Source: Trichuris trichiura
Taxonomy: Eukaryota; Nematoda; Enoplea; Trichinellida; Trichuridae
Length of the DNA stretch: 64,000 bases
Direction: 5' to 3'
Assembly: GCA_037903355.1 (NCBI GenBank)
Contig: JBAJFE010000026.1
Location: 2,976,001 to 3,040,000 of the forward strand
The first letter of the stretch is position 1, and each line of letters begins with the position of its first letter. The notes below the pieces were generated by a model, which was given only the letters and a program-made list of their open reading frames with translations, had not been told where the DNA came from and did no database searches. The position numbers and the translations under genes were made by a program. This document shows, one piece after another, positions 22,999-34,308 of the stretch.

Positions 22999-23379
22999 AA
23001 AAGACGTTTTTGCAATAAACGTTAAATAAACAACGGGTTAAAAACGCCGCCAGAAAACTTTAGAAGAACAAATTGAAAAAACCCCGTACGAAGAAAAAAG
23101 AAAATGCAGTCTTATCACTTCTTTTCCCGTATCCGACTGAATGGCGCTTTCGTTTACATCAGGGATTTTGTCAATCATCATCCATTTTGTACTAAATTAC
23201 ACGAGTCACTGACAGCCTAGATGGTGAACACACGACACAAGCGCAGCAAATTTTGTCCAACAGAGCTTTTATTAAACTCTGGGCACTTCTGAAAGCGTTG
23301 ATTCCATTTCCACCACCCTTCACCGTAGGATTCTGAGAGCTGTCTGTTGCACTTCGCTGAGCCTGCGTATTTTACCTCC

Positions 23380-23700
23380 TCTATAGTCACATAGTGGGGG
23401 TTGCTTTCAAATGTTCCTCTAGTTTTAAGAAGAGAAAAAGGCTTGACGGACCAAATCCGTGACAGTAGGGTGGATGTCGAATAATTTCTTCGCGAAATTT
23501 ATGGAGAATCGGTTTCACATTCCTCGACGAATAGTGAGCTAGTGCATTATCTTGATGAAATAGGACTCCGCAAGGCAACTTCCCTCGCTGTTTACGAACC
23601 ACTGTTCTGTTTAACTTTTGTGAAGATGCTTTGTAATAATTTCCAGCAACTATCTTTCCTGTTTCGACGAATTCAATCAAAATTACGCTGCCTGTGCCCT
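23380..23700 (-). pseudogene. Mariner transposase C-terminal relic
   Basis: A 97-codon minus-strand frame includes GKIVAGNYYKASSQKL, LPCGVLFHQDNALAHYS and IIRHPPYCHGFGPSSLFLF. These match the mariner (SETMAR-like) catalytic region: the second aspartate in FHQDNAxxH and the third position in HPPYSPDLAPSD, where G-P-S-S now replaces the final aspartate. The lost catalytic residue and absent N-terminus make it inactive. Confidence 0.75.
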
Positions 23701-23709
23701 AAAAAACGG

Positions 23710-24640
23710 AATCCATAACCTTCTTCGCTGATCTATCTGCCCTTTATTACACTGGTCCTGCCGATCCTCTCGTAACTGTTGTGTATTGAGTACGATTTGG
23801 TATTACACAACATTATACTACATCCTTGCACTTCGTTTTATAAGGTGGTGACATGCATCTTTTATGCAAAGGGATTGCAGGAGTAAAAGTTTTTAAAAGT
23901 TATGGCAGGTCCGCATATACGTCACAGACATGACAGTAACCATTGATTTGCGTGAATGAGTTTAAAAAGTTGAATACGTATTAGTGAGCATAAATAAAAC
24001 TTTTTACGTTAAACAGGCTAAGCCCGTATAAAGAAAGCAAAGAGACTATTCAGATGTGTCAAGAGAAATCACGCATTCAAGATTATTGGTAAAACTAAAA
24101 ACGAGAAGAAACCTCCAACAGAAAACTTTAAAACACTCGTTTTAAACCGTTAAAAATGATTGAAGGTTGACCTCGCTTCGCAAATTGCATTCATTTTATG
24201 ACTGCTGAAGACGGGCCACGATTGAGCCGAAAGCACTGGAGATTAAAGTTGCACATATGACGGGACATTCACTCCGTAATAAAGACACTTCATTATGAAA
24301 ATTAAATTAGCGCATATTGAGTCATGTAGAATTTACTGAAGCAAAGTGAGCATAATCAGGTGTGTTCAGTTTAGTTTCTTTCGTAGGAAATAAGGTGCAG
24401 AACGAGAAGCAGCAGGATTACACAGTAAACAAAGTTCTTCCAGCATTATCTTAATAAGTAACGAAAAAGAAAGTTATGAAATATACTGATAAGAACTTTT
24501 GAAGTGGGCAGTTTTCTTGTCGAATAACTCTTCAAACTACAACGCTGAGCGTAGTACCATAGTATGCTTCGATGCCTAAATATCTTTTGTGCCTAAAAAT
24601 GCACTGTTTACTACTGGAGTGGAACGCTTGCTGGTCTAAC
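23710..24640. other. Intergenic DNA with a decayed PLE terminus
   Basis: No gene is supported. From about 24090 to 24300 the sequence parallels the PLE terminal region at 55400-55600 ('ttttaaaccg', 'gctgaagacgggccacg', 'gggacattcactccgtaa'). The hammerhead core CUGAAGA (24204-24210) and GAAAGC survive but stem II has lost pairing. Confidence 0.5.
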
Positions 24641-24655
24641 AAGCAGTCGCTTAGA

Positions 24656-26339
24656 CTATTTGAGCGATAGCCTACTTTTGTTACTGTATCGACGGACATA
24701 GAAGCAAGCCATGCCAAGATGGTTGCAAATCTGCTGTACCTATAAATGCAGTAATCATTGCCGATGGCACGCCCGTTGGTGAAATATGCTGTTGCTTAGA
24801 GCGCTTGAGCAGTTACTTACCGTACATTTTATGTAATGTAGCAGAAATACTGTGATGGCTGTGGATATAGAAACTAACATAACTTCGCAGTCCATTTTTG
24901 GATTACACATGCTATAAACTGCTGCCAGTATGTATAACTTTTGAGCCCAAACAAACAGAGGAGGCTCATGCTTTGCTAGATGTGCGACTATGAAAACGTT
25001 CTACAAGAGTAAGTGATCTCTATTTGTGCGATGGGTCACAGATACTGTCTGTGCTCAGATGTGATTTACCATATATGAGGCGAAAGCCACTCCTTCCGTA
25101 TAAATAAACAGTCTTGGCCGTGTCAGCAGTAGCTCTGGAACGTAGTATGCCCAACAAACGGAGACCACGTTTACGGTGAGCACAGATATCAAATGTCTCA
25201 TGCTGAGGAACACAGTCTTATAACCACTTTTTTTCACAGCTCTAAAATTCAGAGCCATAAATACGCCAGCGAATGAATCTTGTGAATACTTTGAAATGCG
25301 TGCAATGGTTTGCGGGATGCCAATGAACAAGAAAAAACCTGTGAACAACAAAAGTAACTCTGAAGTTGTTAAAGTACAAAAGGTACTCATACCATGAGCG
25401 AAGACTTCGCATGCCATTTCTAAGCTCAAGTTAATTGTTCTAATTAGATAGAACTTCAAAACTTTTGGTGAACCGGCTGAGAAGAAAAGGAGGTACAGCA
25501 GAGTAAGCACCTTAACAGAGCATGTTCACACAAGGTTGAGTGAGTAGTGTGCATACGTAGTGTGACAGGTCTGCACTCCAGGGCATATGAAATACCGAAG
25601 TAACTTTTCTTTCCCAATGGGCCAATAAAAATGTAAACTGAATCATGATACACAACAGTAGATGGCGATGGATAGGAATGCTTCAACAAATATAGAACAA
25701 TGATCACGACATTTTCAGTTAATATTACCTGTACTTATCTTTGTTGAAAACCGTTATCAGTGCTATTGGTTCTAGGATAGTCATGAGACTGTCAAGTCCA
25801 TGGTCGAGTAGTTCACCCGCCGGTCCACTGTAGTCGATTCGTCTCGCTTGCTTTCCATCCATGCCATCTACGTACCAATAATGTTAGCGGAACAAATTTT
25901 GCTGGCGGAAGTACCAAGGAAAAAATAAGTCAATGTTGTTGCGGATAGGAGTAACCAAACCCAACGAGACGGCCAAGTCGTGTCACCTATTTCTCCATGA
26001 CTTTCTGGTTGGAACTGAGCCAGCCAGCACACGTATGCAAAAGTGAACAAAAAACAGCTAAATCCGCAAACCGTTAAAACATTCGGTGCGAGCTTCCTTG
26101 GCAGTAGCTAAATTGTTGAAGAAACCACTCAGCCATACTCCAGTCGATGCATAGGTAATAAGTATTTACTTCGACCAAATAGTTCCAAATTGGTTGGGAA
26201 ACATAGCGCGATAATGGACTGTCATCTATGGCGTCATACTGAAAACATTCAGGAAAGTCTGCTCACAAGAACAAATAAATTATTTGTTGCAGTAGCTACA
26301 GTTGTAGGTCACACTCACTCGATAAAGTGTCGTAAGCAT
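24656..26339 (-). CDS. CEPT1: CDP-alcohol phosphotransferase (choline/ethanolamine phosphotransferase, CEPT1/EPT1 family)
   Basis: Eight exons on the minus strand (26339-26319, 26238-26170, 26107-25915, 25867-25729, 25680-25557, 25510-25070, 25000-24821, 24739-24656) join in frame to 416 aa. All seven introns are 46-81 nt with GT-AG ends. Early landmarks are [20 protein letters not shown] and [11 protein letters not shown]. The catalytic motif DG-x2-AR-x8-G-x3-D-x3-D is perfect at residues 98-120 (DGKQARR ... G ... DHGLD), binding metal and CDP-alcohol. Then come [14 protein letters not shown] and several membrane spans. The family makes phosphatidylethanolamine or phosphatidylcholine from diacylglycerol in ER/Golgi membranes; which head group is used cannot be told. 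The C-terminus ends LSLK with a TAG and no selenocysteine extension, unlike vertebrate EPT1/SELENOI. The first, seven-codon exon is the least certain. Confidence 0.87.
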
Positions 26340-26842
26340 TTTTGATAAGCGCATAACATAGGCAAAATTTTTTTATGCGCAATTAAAGAAACGTGGTTGT
26401 TTCGCTACCATTCGGAGATCTCTCAAGTGGGTGCACTCAATATTGTAAAAGCAATTTCACGGCTTGATGCTCTCTGATAAATGTGGTGGAATTCATTTGT
26501 TTTCAAACACTCAGAAAATATTCTTTCCAAAGAGCTATTCAATGCTGTCATTTCCTATGATCAAAATGCGAAAACCTGAGTGATGGGCCACTATGTGAAC
26601 GCCTGCAAGAATAAGTCCACTGAACTTATGCATTTTTGATATAGCGCTTCCGTATGAGATTTCAAACATTGATAACGAAAGAAAAATTCTAAAAGTTAAA
26701 AACAGAAAAATATAAATTTACTGATGACGTTTACATGGACATCTGTGCTTTAGTTTTTCATTATGACCGCGGGCAATAATATCCTTTACAATGCACGAAC
26801 ATTATTGTACCGAAAAGCTACCCGTTCAAAAACTGTTTAATT

Positions 26843-26884
26843 GCGAAGCTTTCGGGGATCACCTGTCCCCGTCTTCAGCGCAGG
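26843..26884 (-). ncRNA. Hammerhead-ribozyme-like motif, left PLE end
   Basis: Minus strand: UGCG, core CUGAAGA, perfect stem II CGGGGA/UCCCCG with loop CAGGUGA, GAAAGCUU, CGCA. UGCG/CGCA gives a 4-bp stem I, and the proposed cleavage is after GCUU. Confidence 0.72.
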
Positions 26885-27047
26885 TAAGTGACAGAGTGAG
26901 TGCTGGCACGCCCCTTATGCGGGACTAGTGCTTTAAACCGCGGGAAACTTGGGTCGTTTTAAAGGAGATGCGACATTATTTAGAAAAAGGAGGGGGGCAA
27001 GGGAATTAACCGGGCTGCGGATACTCCCAAGTCACCGAGGTGCACAG

Positions 27048-29162
27048 TTATCGTCCCTGTACAGGCGATTCTTGTAGCCGGCAGCAGTTGGTGGCCCTGA
27101 TGATGTTGGTCCAGGTGTCACTGATTGCGATGCCACCGTCCCTGTTAATGTTTGAATTGAATTTTATATAAAGTGCTTCCTTCATCTTCCTAATCGTAAA
27201 GTGCCTTTCCTTGCACAGCACTTTTTCACGCAGTTGACCCGTGCATTGCGCTGCGTGCTGTGCTACTGCTGAATACTGGCTAGCTTTCTCCATGGCAACT
27301 CGCGGATCCAGTGTGGGCAGACGGCCACGTGACGTGATGGACGGTTCTCCGTTCAAACGGTTGACCGCGTTCCTGTACCTCATTAAAGACCTCTTGTGCT
27401 CCTGGAACCTGTGTGCCAACGTATAACATGTTTCACCAATGTACGTGGATGAACATCCACACTTGATTTCATAAACTACCCCAGGGCACTGGTCCGGAGG
27501 TTCCCTTTCTTTGTCATTCCGTAATATTGAACGGAGGCTTGGGTTCCCTTTGAACCAAACTTGGAAGCCTAGTCTGTTCCCAAGCCTTTTGATTTTTTCC
27601 CCTAGGCCTGCGTAATATGGGAGGATCAGGCGCAGTCCTGGAGCAGGTCTCTTTGTCCTTGTCCTCCCTCCCAGTTTCCCCTGGATTGTTGAGTTTATTA
27701 TGTGGGTGGGGTATCCGTTCTTTTCAAAGGTTCGTCGTAGGTGGTTCAGTTCCTCTTCCAAATATTCTGAATCGCAGATCGCCAAAGCTCGGTCCACCAT
27801 CCCCCCAATATCCCAGTCATAATGTGTCGCGGATGGTGCGACGAGTACTCAACATATTTGTCTGAATGCGTCGGTTTTCGGTAGACAGTAGTTTTTATAC
27901 CCTCTTGCGAGCGAATGATGAGGATATCCAAGAACGGGATTTTTCTTTCAACCTCTTTTTTAATGGTGAATTTTATCCTGTTAGGGAGTTCATGGTTTAA
28001 TACTTCTAGAAGGACTTCTTCGTTTCCCCTTTTGATTATTGCAAAGATGTCATCCACGTATCGTTTGAAAAACGTGGGCACAATTTCACCATCGGTCTTG
28101 GAAAACACTCACCGTTCCAAATGTTCCATGAACATCTCTGCCAGTACAGGTGATAGTGGACTTCCCATCGGTGTACCGTTTTTTTGTTTGTAAAAGGAGC
28201 CCTGGAAGTGGAAGGTGTTCGCCTCAAGCATGCAGAAGGAACATAGCTTGACTATGTGGAACGGGTTGAGTTTAGTGCGTCGAACTAGTGTCGTCAGAAT
28301 TTAGCAAGTCTAGTAAGACCTCTAAGGTTTCCAGTATCGGCAAGCTTGTGAATAAATCGTTGACATCATAGTTGACCATGATATCTGTCGATGCGAGGTG
28401 TATGCTGTTGAGTTCTGTGCAAAAACACTTGCTGTTTTTAACTGAGGACTGTTGCCGTCACACTAAAGGTTGAATTAGTCGCTTCAGATACGAACTTAGT
28501 TCAGAAGTGATGCTGTAGATAGACGACACCACCGGTCGGAAAGGAATGTCAGCCTTGTGAATTTTGGGCAAACCATACATTTCGGAGCATTTGTAACGGG
28601 AGACGTGCCCTAGCTTCTTGCCTATTCTGGTTAGTGTTTCATCTCTAGTTTCTTGTACAAAAACCCGTATCAGGCATTTCAAAGTCTTCTGTAAATCCTT
28701 GGTGGGGTCTCCTTGAATGGGCAAGTATACCGTGTTCTTTAGGAGGGCGGACATCCTGTTTTGGTAAAACGACTTATCTAACACTACCACCACGTTGCCC
28801 TAAGCAGCTTTTGTGATCACTATGTCTGTTCGTGATTTCAATTGTTTAAGTGTACGAAATTCAGACCTCTTTAAGTTTGCCCTTCCATAGCTGTGCCTTA
28901 GTATTAACGAGGATATTACCTGCTTTATGTCTGTCGCCTTCTGGTCATCCATTGAGAGGAGTCCATGCTCCGTGGTGGCAATAATGTCCAATATAGGGGG
29001 TTGACGTAGGGTGGGGGCAAAGTTTAGGCCTCTTCTGAGAACCACTAAGTCACTTTCTTGAAAGGTGACATAACTCAAATTTACCACTGTCCGTTCTGTT
29101 GTCCGTTCATTTGTAGAGTCGTGTCCTGGAAATTTCCTGGTCCTAGCTAGTGTGTCCCCCAT
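27048..29162 (-). pseudogene. PLE reverse transcriptase / GIY-YIG polyprotein, inactivated
   Basis: Read from 29162 downwards. The N-terminal region ends ITKAA then a stop at 28802-28800 where relatives have ITKADKGN. It resumes GNVVVVLDKSFY and LPKIHKADIPFRPVVSS. A second stop follows LIQPLV (28458). The DIMVNYDVNDLFTSLP region and a frameshift near 28290 come next. Then a further stop precedes VFSKTDG, then the RT box RYVDDIFAI (about 28050). A frameshift at the run of six C near 27801 links to the final part with NGYPTHIIN and the GIY-YIG motif GVVYEIKCGCSSTYIGETC. Domain order is the standard PLE one. At least three stops and two frameshifts make it dead. Confidence 0.85.
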
Positions 29163-29212
29163 TCTTGCCTCATGGTGGTATAACGACGCAAACTTTCGGT
29201 CTAGGTCTCGTT

Positions 29213-29600
29213 TTTGGCCCTACGTACTGCCATGCGCGTAGACCTAATGTGGTTGTCCAGGCCTGAGAGGAGAGCCCTGTTCACTGATCCAAAAATGTGT
29301 GACCAGATGGTGTCTGAAGCCGCCCGGAAGCCAGCTACACGCCGCCTGTGGTCCCTGATAGTACCCTGCATTAATGCCATGCCCGCCGAGAACAGAATGC
29401 GGGAAACATGGTGGTTGTCCCTTTGATACCAATGTAATTGGAAACCTTTCGGTAGGATTCGGGAATCACTGCACTTTAGTAGGAAGTTTAGCTTTCCTTG
29501 GTAAAGTTCAGTTTTTTTCTACTCTTTCTTTCTTTCCTCCCTTTGTTCCTCCCCTTCCGCCGTCCCCAGTCCCCTCAACTACCTGATCTCCCCCCCCTGA
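29213..29600. other. Non-coding 5' region of the PLE
   Basis: Lies between the N-terminal coding region and the inverted right end. It holds a 70-codon plus-strand frame (MALRTAMRVDLMWLS onward) without known relatives and a C/T-rich tract similar to the one at 56276-56370, next to another PLE fragment. Its role is unknown. Confidence 0.4.
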
Positions 29601-29675
29601 TTTTTTAAAAATAATGTCGCGGTTTAAAGCACTAATCCCACATAAGGGGCGTGCCAGCACTCACTCTGTCACTTA

Positions 29676-29718
29676 CCTGCGCTGAAGACGGGGACAGGTG
29701 ATCCCCGAAAGCTTCGCA
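29676..29718 (+). ncRNA. Hammerhead-ribozyme-like motif, right PLE end
   Basis: Exact mirror of the motif at 26843-26884 with core CUGAAGA at 29682-29688 and the same perfect stem II and 4-bp stem I. Confidence 0.72.
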
Positions 29719-29769
29719 ATTAAACAATTTTTGAACGGGTAGCTTTTCCGTACAATAATGTTGATACAC

Positions 29770-30380
29770 ACACCCGTTAAGAGGAACTATGTTTTCAAAG
29801 CACTTTACAATGCATTCTGTATTCTAGTTTTAAAAATGTGCAAAATGCTCATTTTCAGCTCATTACGGGTAGGTTAAGCAGGGCGTTTCTATGCTAAAAT
29901 TTTCAGCTGCAGAAGCACAGCTCTAAAGGAACATGTGTCTCAAATATATTTCAGAGGTTGCAAAATCATATTCAAAAATTCTCAAATTAGAAATAAAGTT
30001 TTTTAAACAAACAGCTCGTTCAATCTCCACTCTTCTTACACTGCGGGTTGAGCGGCTTGTTTTAAGAACAACAAAAGGACACAGCAAAACCAGTGGAAGT
30101 TTCAGAGCCATCTCTTTCCATTTTTAACACTAACTCAGAAAGGCACTAGGAGCGATAAATTAATATTAATAAATACTGAGAAATTTTGGAGTGGTCTGGT
30201 CAGACCAGCTTTAGGAGAGTCTCAATGTCAGTTAGAATCGGTAAAGCAAGCGTGGGAAAGCTCGCCCACTTAACCTGGAGGCTTTCTTGAAAAAAGCCCA
30301 CGTAAACTCTTTGCTTCTCAACTTGACCAGCTCCTTTCAGCCCATGAATCAACGTAGAGCAGAAACACACTCGAAGGCTA
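29770..30380. other. Unassigned DNA
   Basis: Short overlapping frames only (62-64 codons on both strands at 29923-30127); no recognisable feature. Confidence 0.35.
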
Positions 30381-30389
30381 CTATTTATG

Positions 30390-30890
30390 GCGCACCTTTA
30401 AGGGATTGATGAAGTTCTTTGACGGTAACGCTGAGCTTGCAGTGTAAGAATTCTGGCGTGGTAAGCACATAACGAATGCAGCTGGCAATTTGTCAGGGGT
30501 ATGGAAAATAATGAGAACAATCGCAATGAACGTTGCCTGGCATGAAAATTACCCAAAATTCCCTGCAGACATATCTGGACTTGAGTAGCTATTACTGAAC
30601 ATTTTAGCAGATGATTGGCTGGCACGCCAGGTTGGGCTTAGCAAGATATGACGGGGAAGGACCTTGAAGAATTAACTAATAATGACTTCACGAGCAAGGA
30701 ATAGCAATGCACTGAAAAAGTGGAAGCTGAGCGGCACTGAAAACGCAAAACAACTGCAGACCTTCAGAACAAAAGATTTATCCGAAGCATTCCAGCAGTT
30801 AGAGGAATGGTCATTTCCGATGACGAAGGCTCACAAAGAGAGAGACGTTAATCTCACTAAACATGCAGAACTAAGTAAAACATAAGTAAC
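30390..30890 (+). pseudogene. Tigger transposase C-terminal relic
   Basis: Joining short plus-strand stretches gives EFWRGKHITNAAGNLSGVWK, then a segment with WHENYPKFPADISGLE, then a stretch ending LEELTNNDFTS. Tigger transposases carry LKEFWxxxxIxDAIxNIxxAW..LNGVWKKLWP near the end of the catalytic domain and (E)ELTNEDL in the tail. Several stops and a frameshift separate the parts. No link to the Tigger copy at 17650-21500 is evident. Confidence 0.55.
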
Positions 30891-30899
30891 GACCAGATG

Positions 30900-32250
30900 C
30901 AATTACTACATGGAATTATACGAACAGAAAGAAAGCATAAACAACAGCAAGCTTGGGACGGGTTTTAAGAGCCCCAGCTATCAGGAAGCTGATTCATGGT
31001 GAATCTTAATTAAACGATTACCTCGTCTTAACAGATCCGTGCTGAAGAGAATGACAGCGTGCATGTGCGAAATGAAAAAAATTATTAGACCATTATTCAA
31101 AACTTTGTCTATGTTCTGGTAATCAAAATATTCTGTAGAAATGTAACCCTTATTTATATAACGCTCTTGGACTTATGGCAAACTTATGGCAAACTCCTTA
31201 TGGCAAACTTGGTTTTATTCTTTGCCGTTTCCTTCAAAACTACTCACAGGAGCGAGGACAGCTTATATTGTAACGGAACAAAAATATTCGCAACAAAAGG
31301 CTCTAGAACATTTTTTAGATCACAACTGATGAATAATTTGGAGTAGTCACGACATTACTCCAGTCCTTACCACTCAGCGATGGAGCAAACAATTTTCTCA
31401 CTGGCTCCAGATAATGTTTTCAAAATGAATACGTAATTCGCTTTTCTTTTAGCGTTTAGCTTGCTTGGTAGGTGCTTCAGGTCGTTTTCAAAACTTGATT
31501 GTTACTTTGCGTACCGCAAAGGCGATGCCAGAACACAACCAGCGCATGCTAGTTTCAGACATTGCTGAACTTTGTTTCGCTTAGCGTTGCAAACTCAGGA
31601 ACGTAACCCTGAGGTTAAGCGAGAGCTTCCTGTACTACACGTTTATTTTTTTCGACTGACATCCTTGCTGAGAAGCGCCGTCGAAAATGACGGAAAATCA
31701 ATGTTGAACACGTGATCAAATCTTATGTTAATGTTATCCTTTCTATGAAAAACGCTGTACACGACTGTTTTCTCTGACTTAGTTATGCAAATTGGACATA
31801 AGTAGCCGAAGAATGCGTGAAGCCTCATGAAATGTCTTAAGAAAGAAATCTGAAAATCACGATATGCGCACACTTTGGTTTGTCGAACATTTCATTGGAA
31901 TAACTAACCAACGGTGCAGAGTAATCTAGATAAGATTGTGGTTTACCCAAGTTCCAGTGCTTTAAACCACCATTAAGAGACAGTGTTGAATTTTGTTTGG
32001 CAATCACGAATGCAGGAAGTAAGTGCGGAAACATCAATGGGAAAACCGGAACGCCGGTACTTAGTGAAGTGGGATTAAGAGTACAATGGAACAATGGACC
32101 TTTTGTTCTGCACCCAAAGCAGCCCCTATTTTTGATCTCACATCTCCTGTAGAAGGTATCCCGCTTTCCGCTGACTCCCTGAAAGTAACAATGGAAACAA
32201 GAACTATCCCAATTAGTGCCTCGTTATATGTTCTTTCAAGAGCATTCAGT
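30900..32250. other. Unassigned DNA with a small direct repeat
   Basis: The phrase 'ttatggcaaact' occurs three times in tandem near 31174-31210. Frames of up to 85 codons on the minus strand (31643-32094) show no family resemblance. Confidence 0.4.
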
Positions 32251-32255
32251 TTAGA

Positions 32256-33800
32256 TTGACACAAGTTAAGTTTCAAATGAAACATATATGTCAAGCTAAT
32301 AGAATAATAAACAAAGCTAGTAAAAGAAATGTCGGTGTAACATTCCACCGAACCGGTTACAATCAAAAGCCAGCCAAAAGCATCTATAGACCTGTTTCTT
32401 CAGATTTTTCCAAAAAAACCTTAACTGGTCATGCTGCTAGAACTAACGATGAAGTGCTAAACAAGATAGCAAAATATCTTGAACTCTCGACGCATTATGA
32501 ACTTCCCTAACGTCCCCAAAATACACAATGAACTGTTCCTTTCAGACCATTAGTATTGGCAGTCAGTATTACGGCTATTCTTCAGCCACGGCCTTTTCCC
32601 ATTGTCTTGGGCACCTGTAATTAAGGTACACAAGTACCCTGTCAGCAACTAGAAGAGCAGGTTGTTAGAGAGAAGATATGCGGAATTGCATCGATGACTG
32701 ATCGAGCAATCGGGGTTGCAGCGGAGAATTTCCTTTCTTAGAGCATAAACACATTCAGCAGACTTTCCAAAGATGGATATCCACAAATTCTCATTGACAC
32801 AATCATTCATTATGGTCTGTATGCCCTTTGTTCTAAACGAAGGACAGCCTGAACGTCTCTTTTTTTGTTCTCCCCTAATACGCTGGTTTCGTCGGAAAAT
32901 CGAATGTTTAAAAAAAATTGTAAAATTTGGCTTAATTTCTGCACGTATGTTGCCAACATGTGTAGATTCATAGTACCGAATTAAGGCGGCTAGTCATGAT
33001 TACTGGTTAAAACTTGCGTGGTGGTTTTCTTATCCCCTCTTTGTTAGTGCTCATATTCATGCAGTTCATTTTGAATATGAATCAAACAAAACGTTTTTAA
33101 AGTAACAACGATTTTATGAAAAATGGGCTGGAGACTGGAAATGTACCTTAATCACGGAATAAGAGAAATAGGTACTTTCTGAAAGCCGAAGAAAAGGAAG
33201 AAATGAAGTGCGCTTACTTTGTACTTTGCAACATTTATGAGGTCTTTCTTTGATAAGTACGGGTAAATTAGCCGGCCGCAGCTAATCCACGAATGTGTCC
33301 TAACTGCGTTCTCATTCGAACGCAGAACTGTACTGTCCATCTATTTTCTAAAACGTGAAAGTGTTGCGCATTGTACGGAGAGTCATCTATAATAATGATA
33401 AACAACAGACTGTGAATCACCGCAAAATAATTCGCAGCAGCCTGACATAAACAGAAGTTATCTTTATTGGTTAAATAACTGATTCAGTGGCATATAACAA
33501 CTGAAGTCGAACATTTTAAGGACTATTCGATGAAGCCTGAGGTTACACACACCATAAATTAATGCTATAGAATCATAGCCGATAGTTCTGGTCTTGCTCC
33601 TATTACGTTGGCCTACTAATTCCACCAGTTCTAGTTGATTATAATCAAATTAGATTTCTCAAGTTAGTTAACTATATTAACAGATTGCTCAAGTAAGTGA
33701 GTACGCATGTTTAATACCGCTGAAGACGGGTCGCGTTTGACCCGAAAGCTCCGCAAAAATTAAAAATTTTCCAACGGGACAAGCACTCCGTAAAAGAAAC
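32256..33800 (+). pseudogene. Decayed PLE with hammerhead at its 3' end
   Basis: Degenerate matches appear in PLE order: PKIHNELF followed by a shifted FRPLVLAVSI near 32500-32570 (compare PKIHKADIPFRPVVSS), then FSRLSKDGYPQILIDTIIH near 32757-32810 (PLE linker NGYPxxxIxxxI), then a remnant near 32865 of the PYYxGLSERI block. The PLE-like terminus with a hammerhead motif at 33717-33756 and 'cgggacaagcactccgtaaa' ends it. The RT catalytic box was not found, and the whole is heavily mutated. Confidence 0.5.
33717..33756 (+). ncRNA. Hammerhead-ribozyme-like motif
   Basis: Core CUGAAGA at 33720-33726, perfect 6-bp stem II CGGGUC/GACCCG with loop GCGUUU, GAAAGCUC. Stem I (CCG before, CGC after) forms only two pairs. 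Confidence 0.65.
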
Positions 33801-33984
33801 CTAACATAGGAGCTGCATGTGAGAAACTCGCCATTGTTAAAGCGTTCGTGTAACTATTGTTGAGCAAATAGTTCTACTGATAAAATAGGTACTCGTTTTG
33901 CTGACGCCCAGGTGTTAATCCACAGCGGAAATGCATCAGCAAGTGAAGCAATCAGATTACCTTTTGCGGGATATCACAAGAAAC

Positions 33985-34297
33985 TGTGACGAAAAGCGCG
34001 ACGGGAATTACGGAAACCGCCCCCTGCACGACGGGCGGTGAAAGCGACGATCCCTGCAGGGCAGACCTTGATAGTGATTCACGCAGGGTAGTCACCGGAA
34101 ATAGCTATCAGGACGCGCGGGTGGTCACCGGAAACGTCCGTCAGACGTCACCTCGCCCACGAAGTGACGCTCAGCCCCCGCCAGGATAAGGAGTATATAA
34201 AGAGCACCCGCGGAAGGCTGATGGATTGGTGTTATGTCGGTACAATAAAGTGTTTGACGACCCTTTTTGCGTACGTCTGTCAACCGCGTTTACTACA
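33985..34297 (+). mobile_element. Solo long terminal repeat (313 bp)
   Basis: Begins TGTGACG, ends ACTACA (TG...CA) and is flanked by the 5-bp duplication GAAAC (33980-33984, 34298-34302). A TATATAAA box at 34194-34201 and AATAAA at 34244-34249 give the U3-R-U5 layout of an LTR promoter and poly(A) site. Two imperfect internal repeats contain 'gtcaccggaaa'. No internal retroelement adjoins it, so it is a solo LTR left by recombination. Confidence 0.85.
34194..34201 (+). promoter_or_regulatory. TATA box of the solo LTR
   Basis: TATATAAA lies about 43 bp upstream of AATAAA in the LTR; this is the only strong TATA box seen with a clear context. Confidence 0.55.
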
Positions 34298-34308
34298 GAA
34301 ACATTATT

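Larger units (their letters stand above)
22513..23101. mobile_element. PLE-derived palindromic element with two facing hammerhead motifs
   Basis: Arms from about 22513-22620 are the inverse of about 22960-23075 (shared blocks: 'ttctaaag', 'gtttattgcaaaaacg', 'tacgaagctttcgggtctgc'). The 12-bp repeat AAATGCAGTCTT flanks it (22501-22512 and 23102-23113). The middle has a second inverted repeat around 'cgaccttccgcgacggcac'. No protein is encoded. Confidence 0.8.
26799..29761 (-). mobile_element. Penelope-like element with inverted hammerhead-bearing ends (2963 bp)
   Basis: Both ends read the same outwards from 'acattattgtac': the left terminus (26799-26960) is an inverted copy of 29600-29761. 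Between them lies one minus-strand coding region. Flanking sequence shows no obvious target duplication. A pyrimidine-rich tract occurs at 29505-29590. Penelope terminal repeats in inverted orientation are established, and this is a nearly complete example. A 5'-truncated sister is at 16548-17040. Confidence 0.87.

Noticed and set aside
31174..31210. Short tandem repeat considered as a CRISPR-like array
   Set aside because: Only three 12-bp units with irregular spacing in a eukaryotic context.
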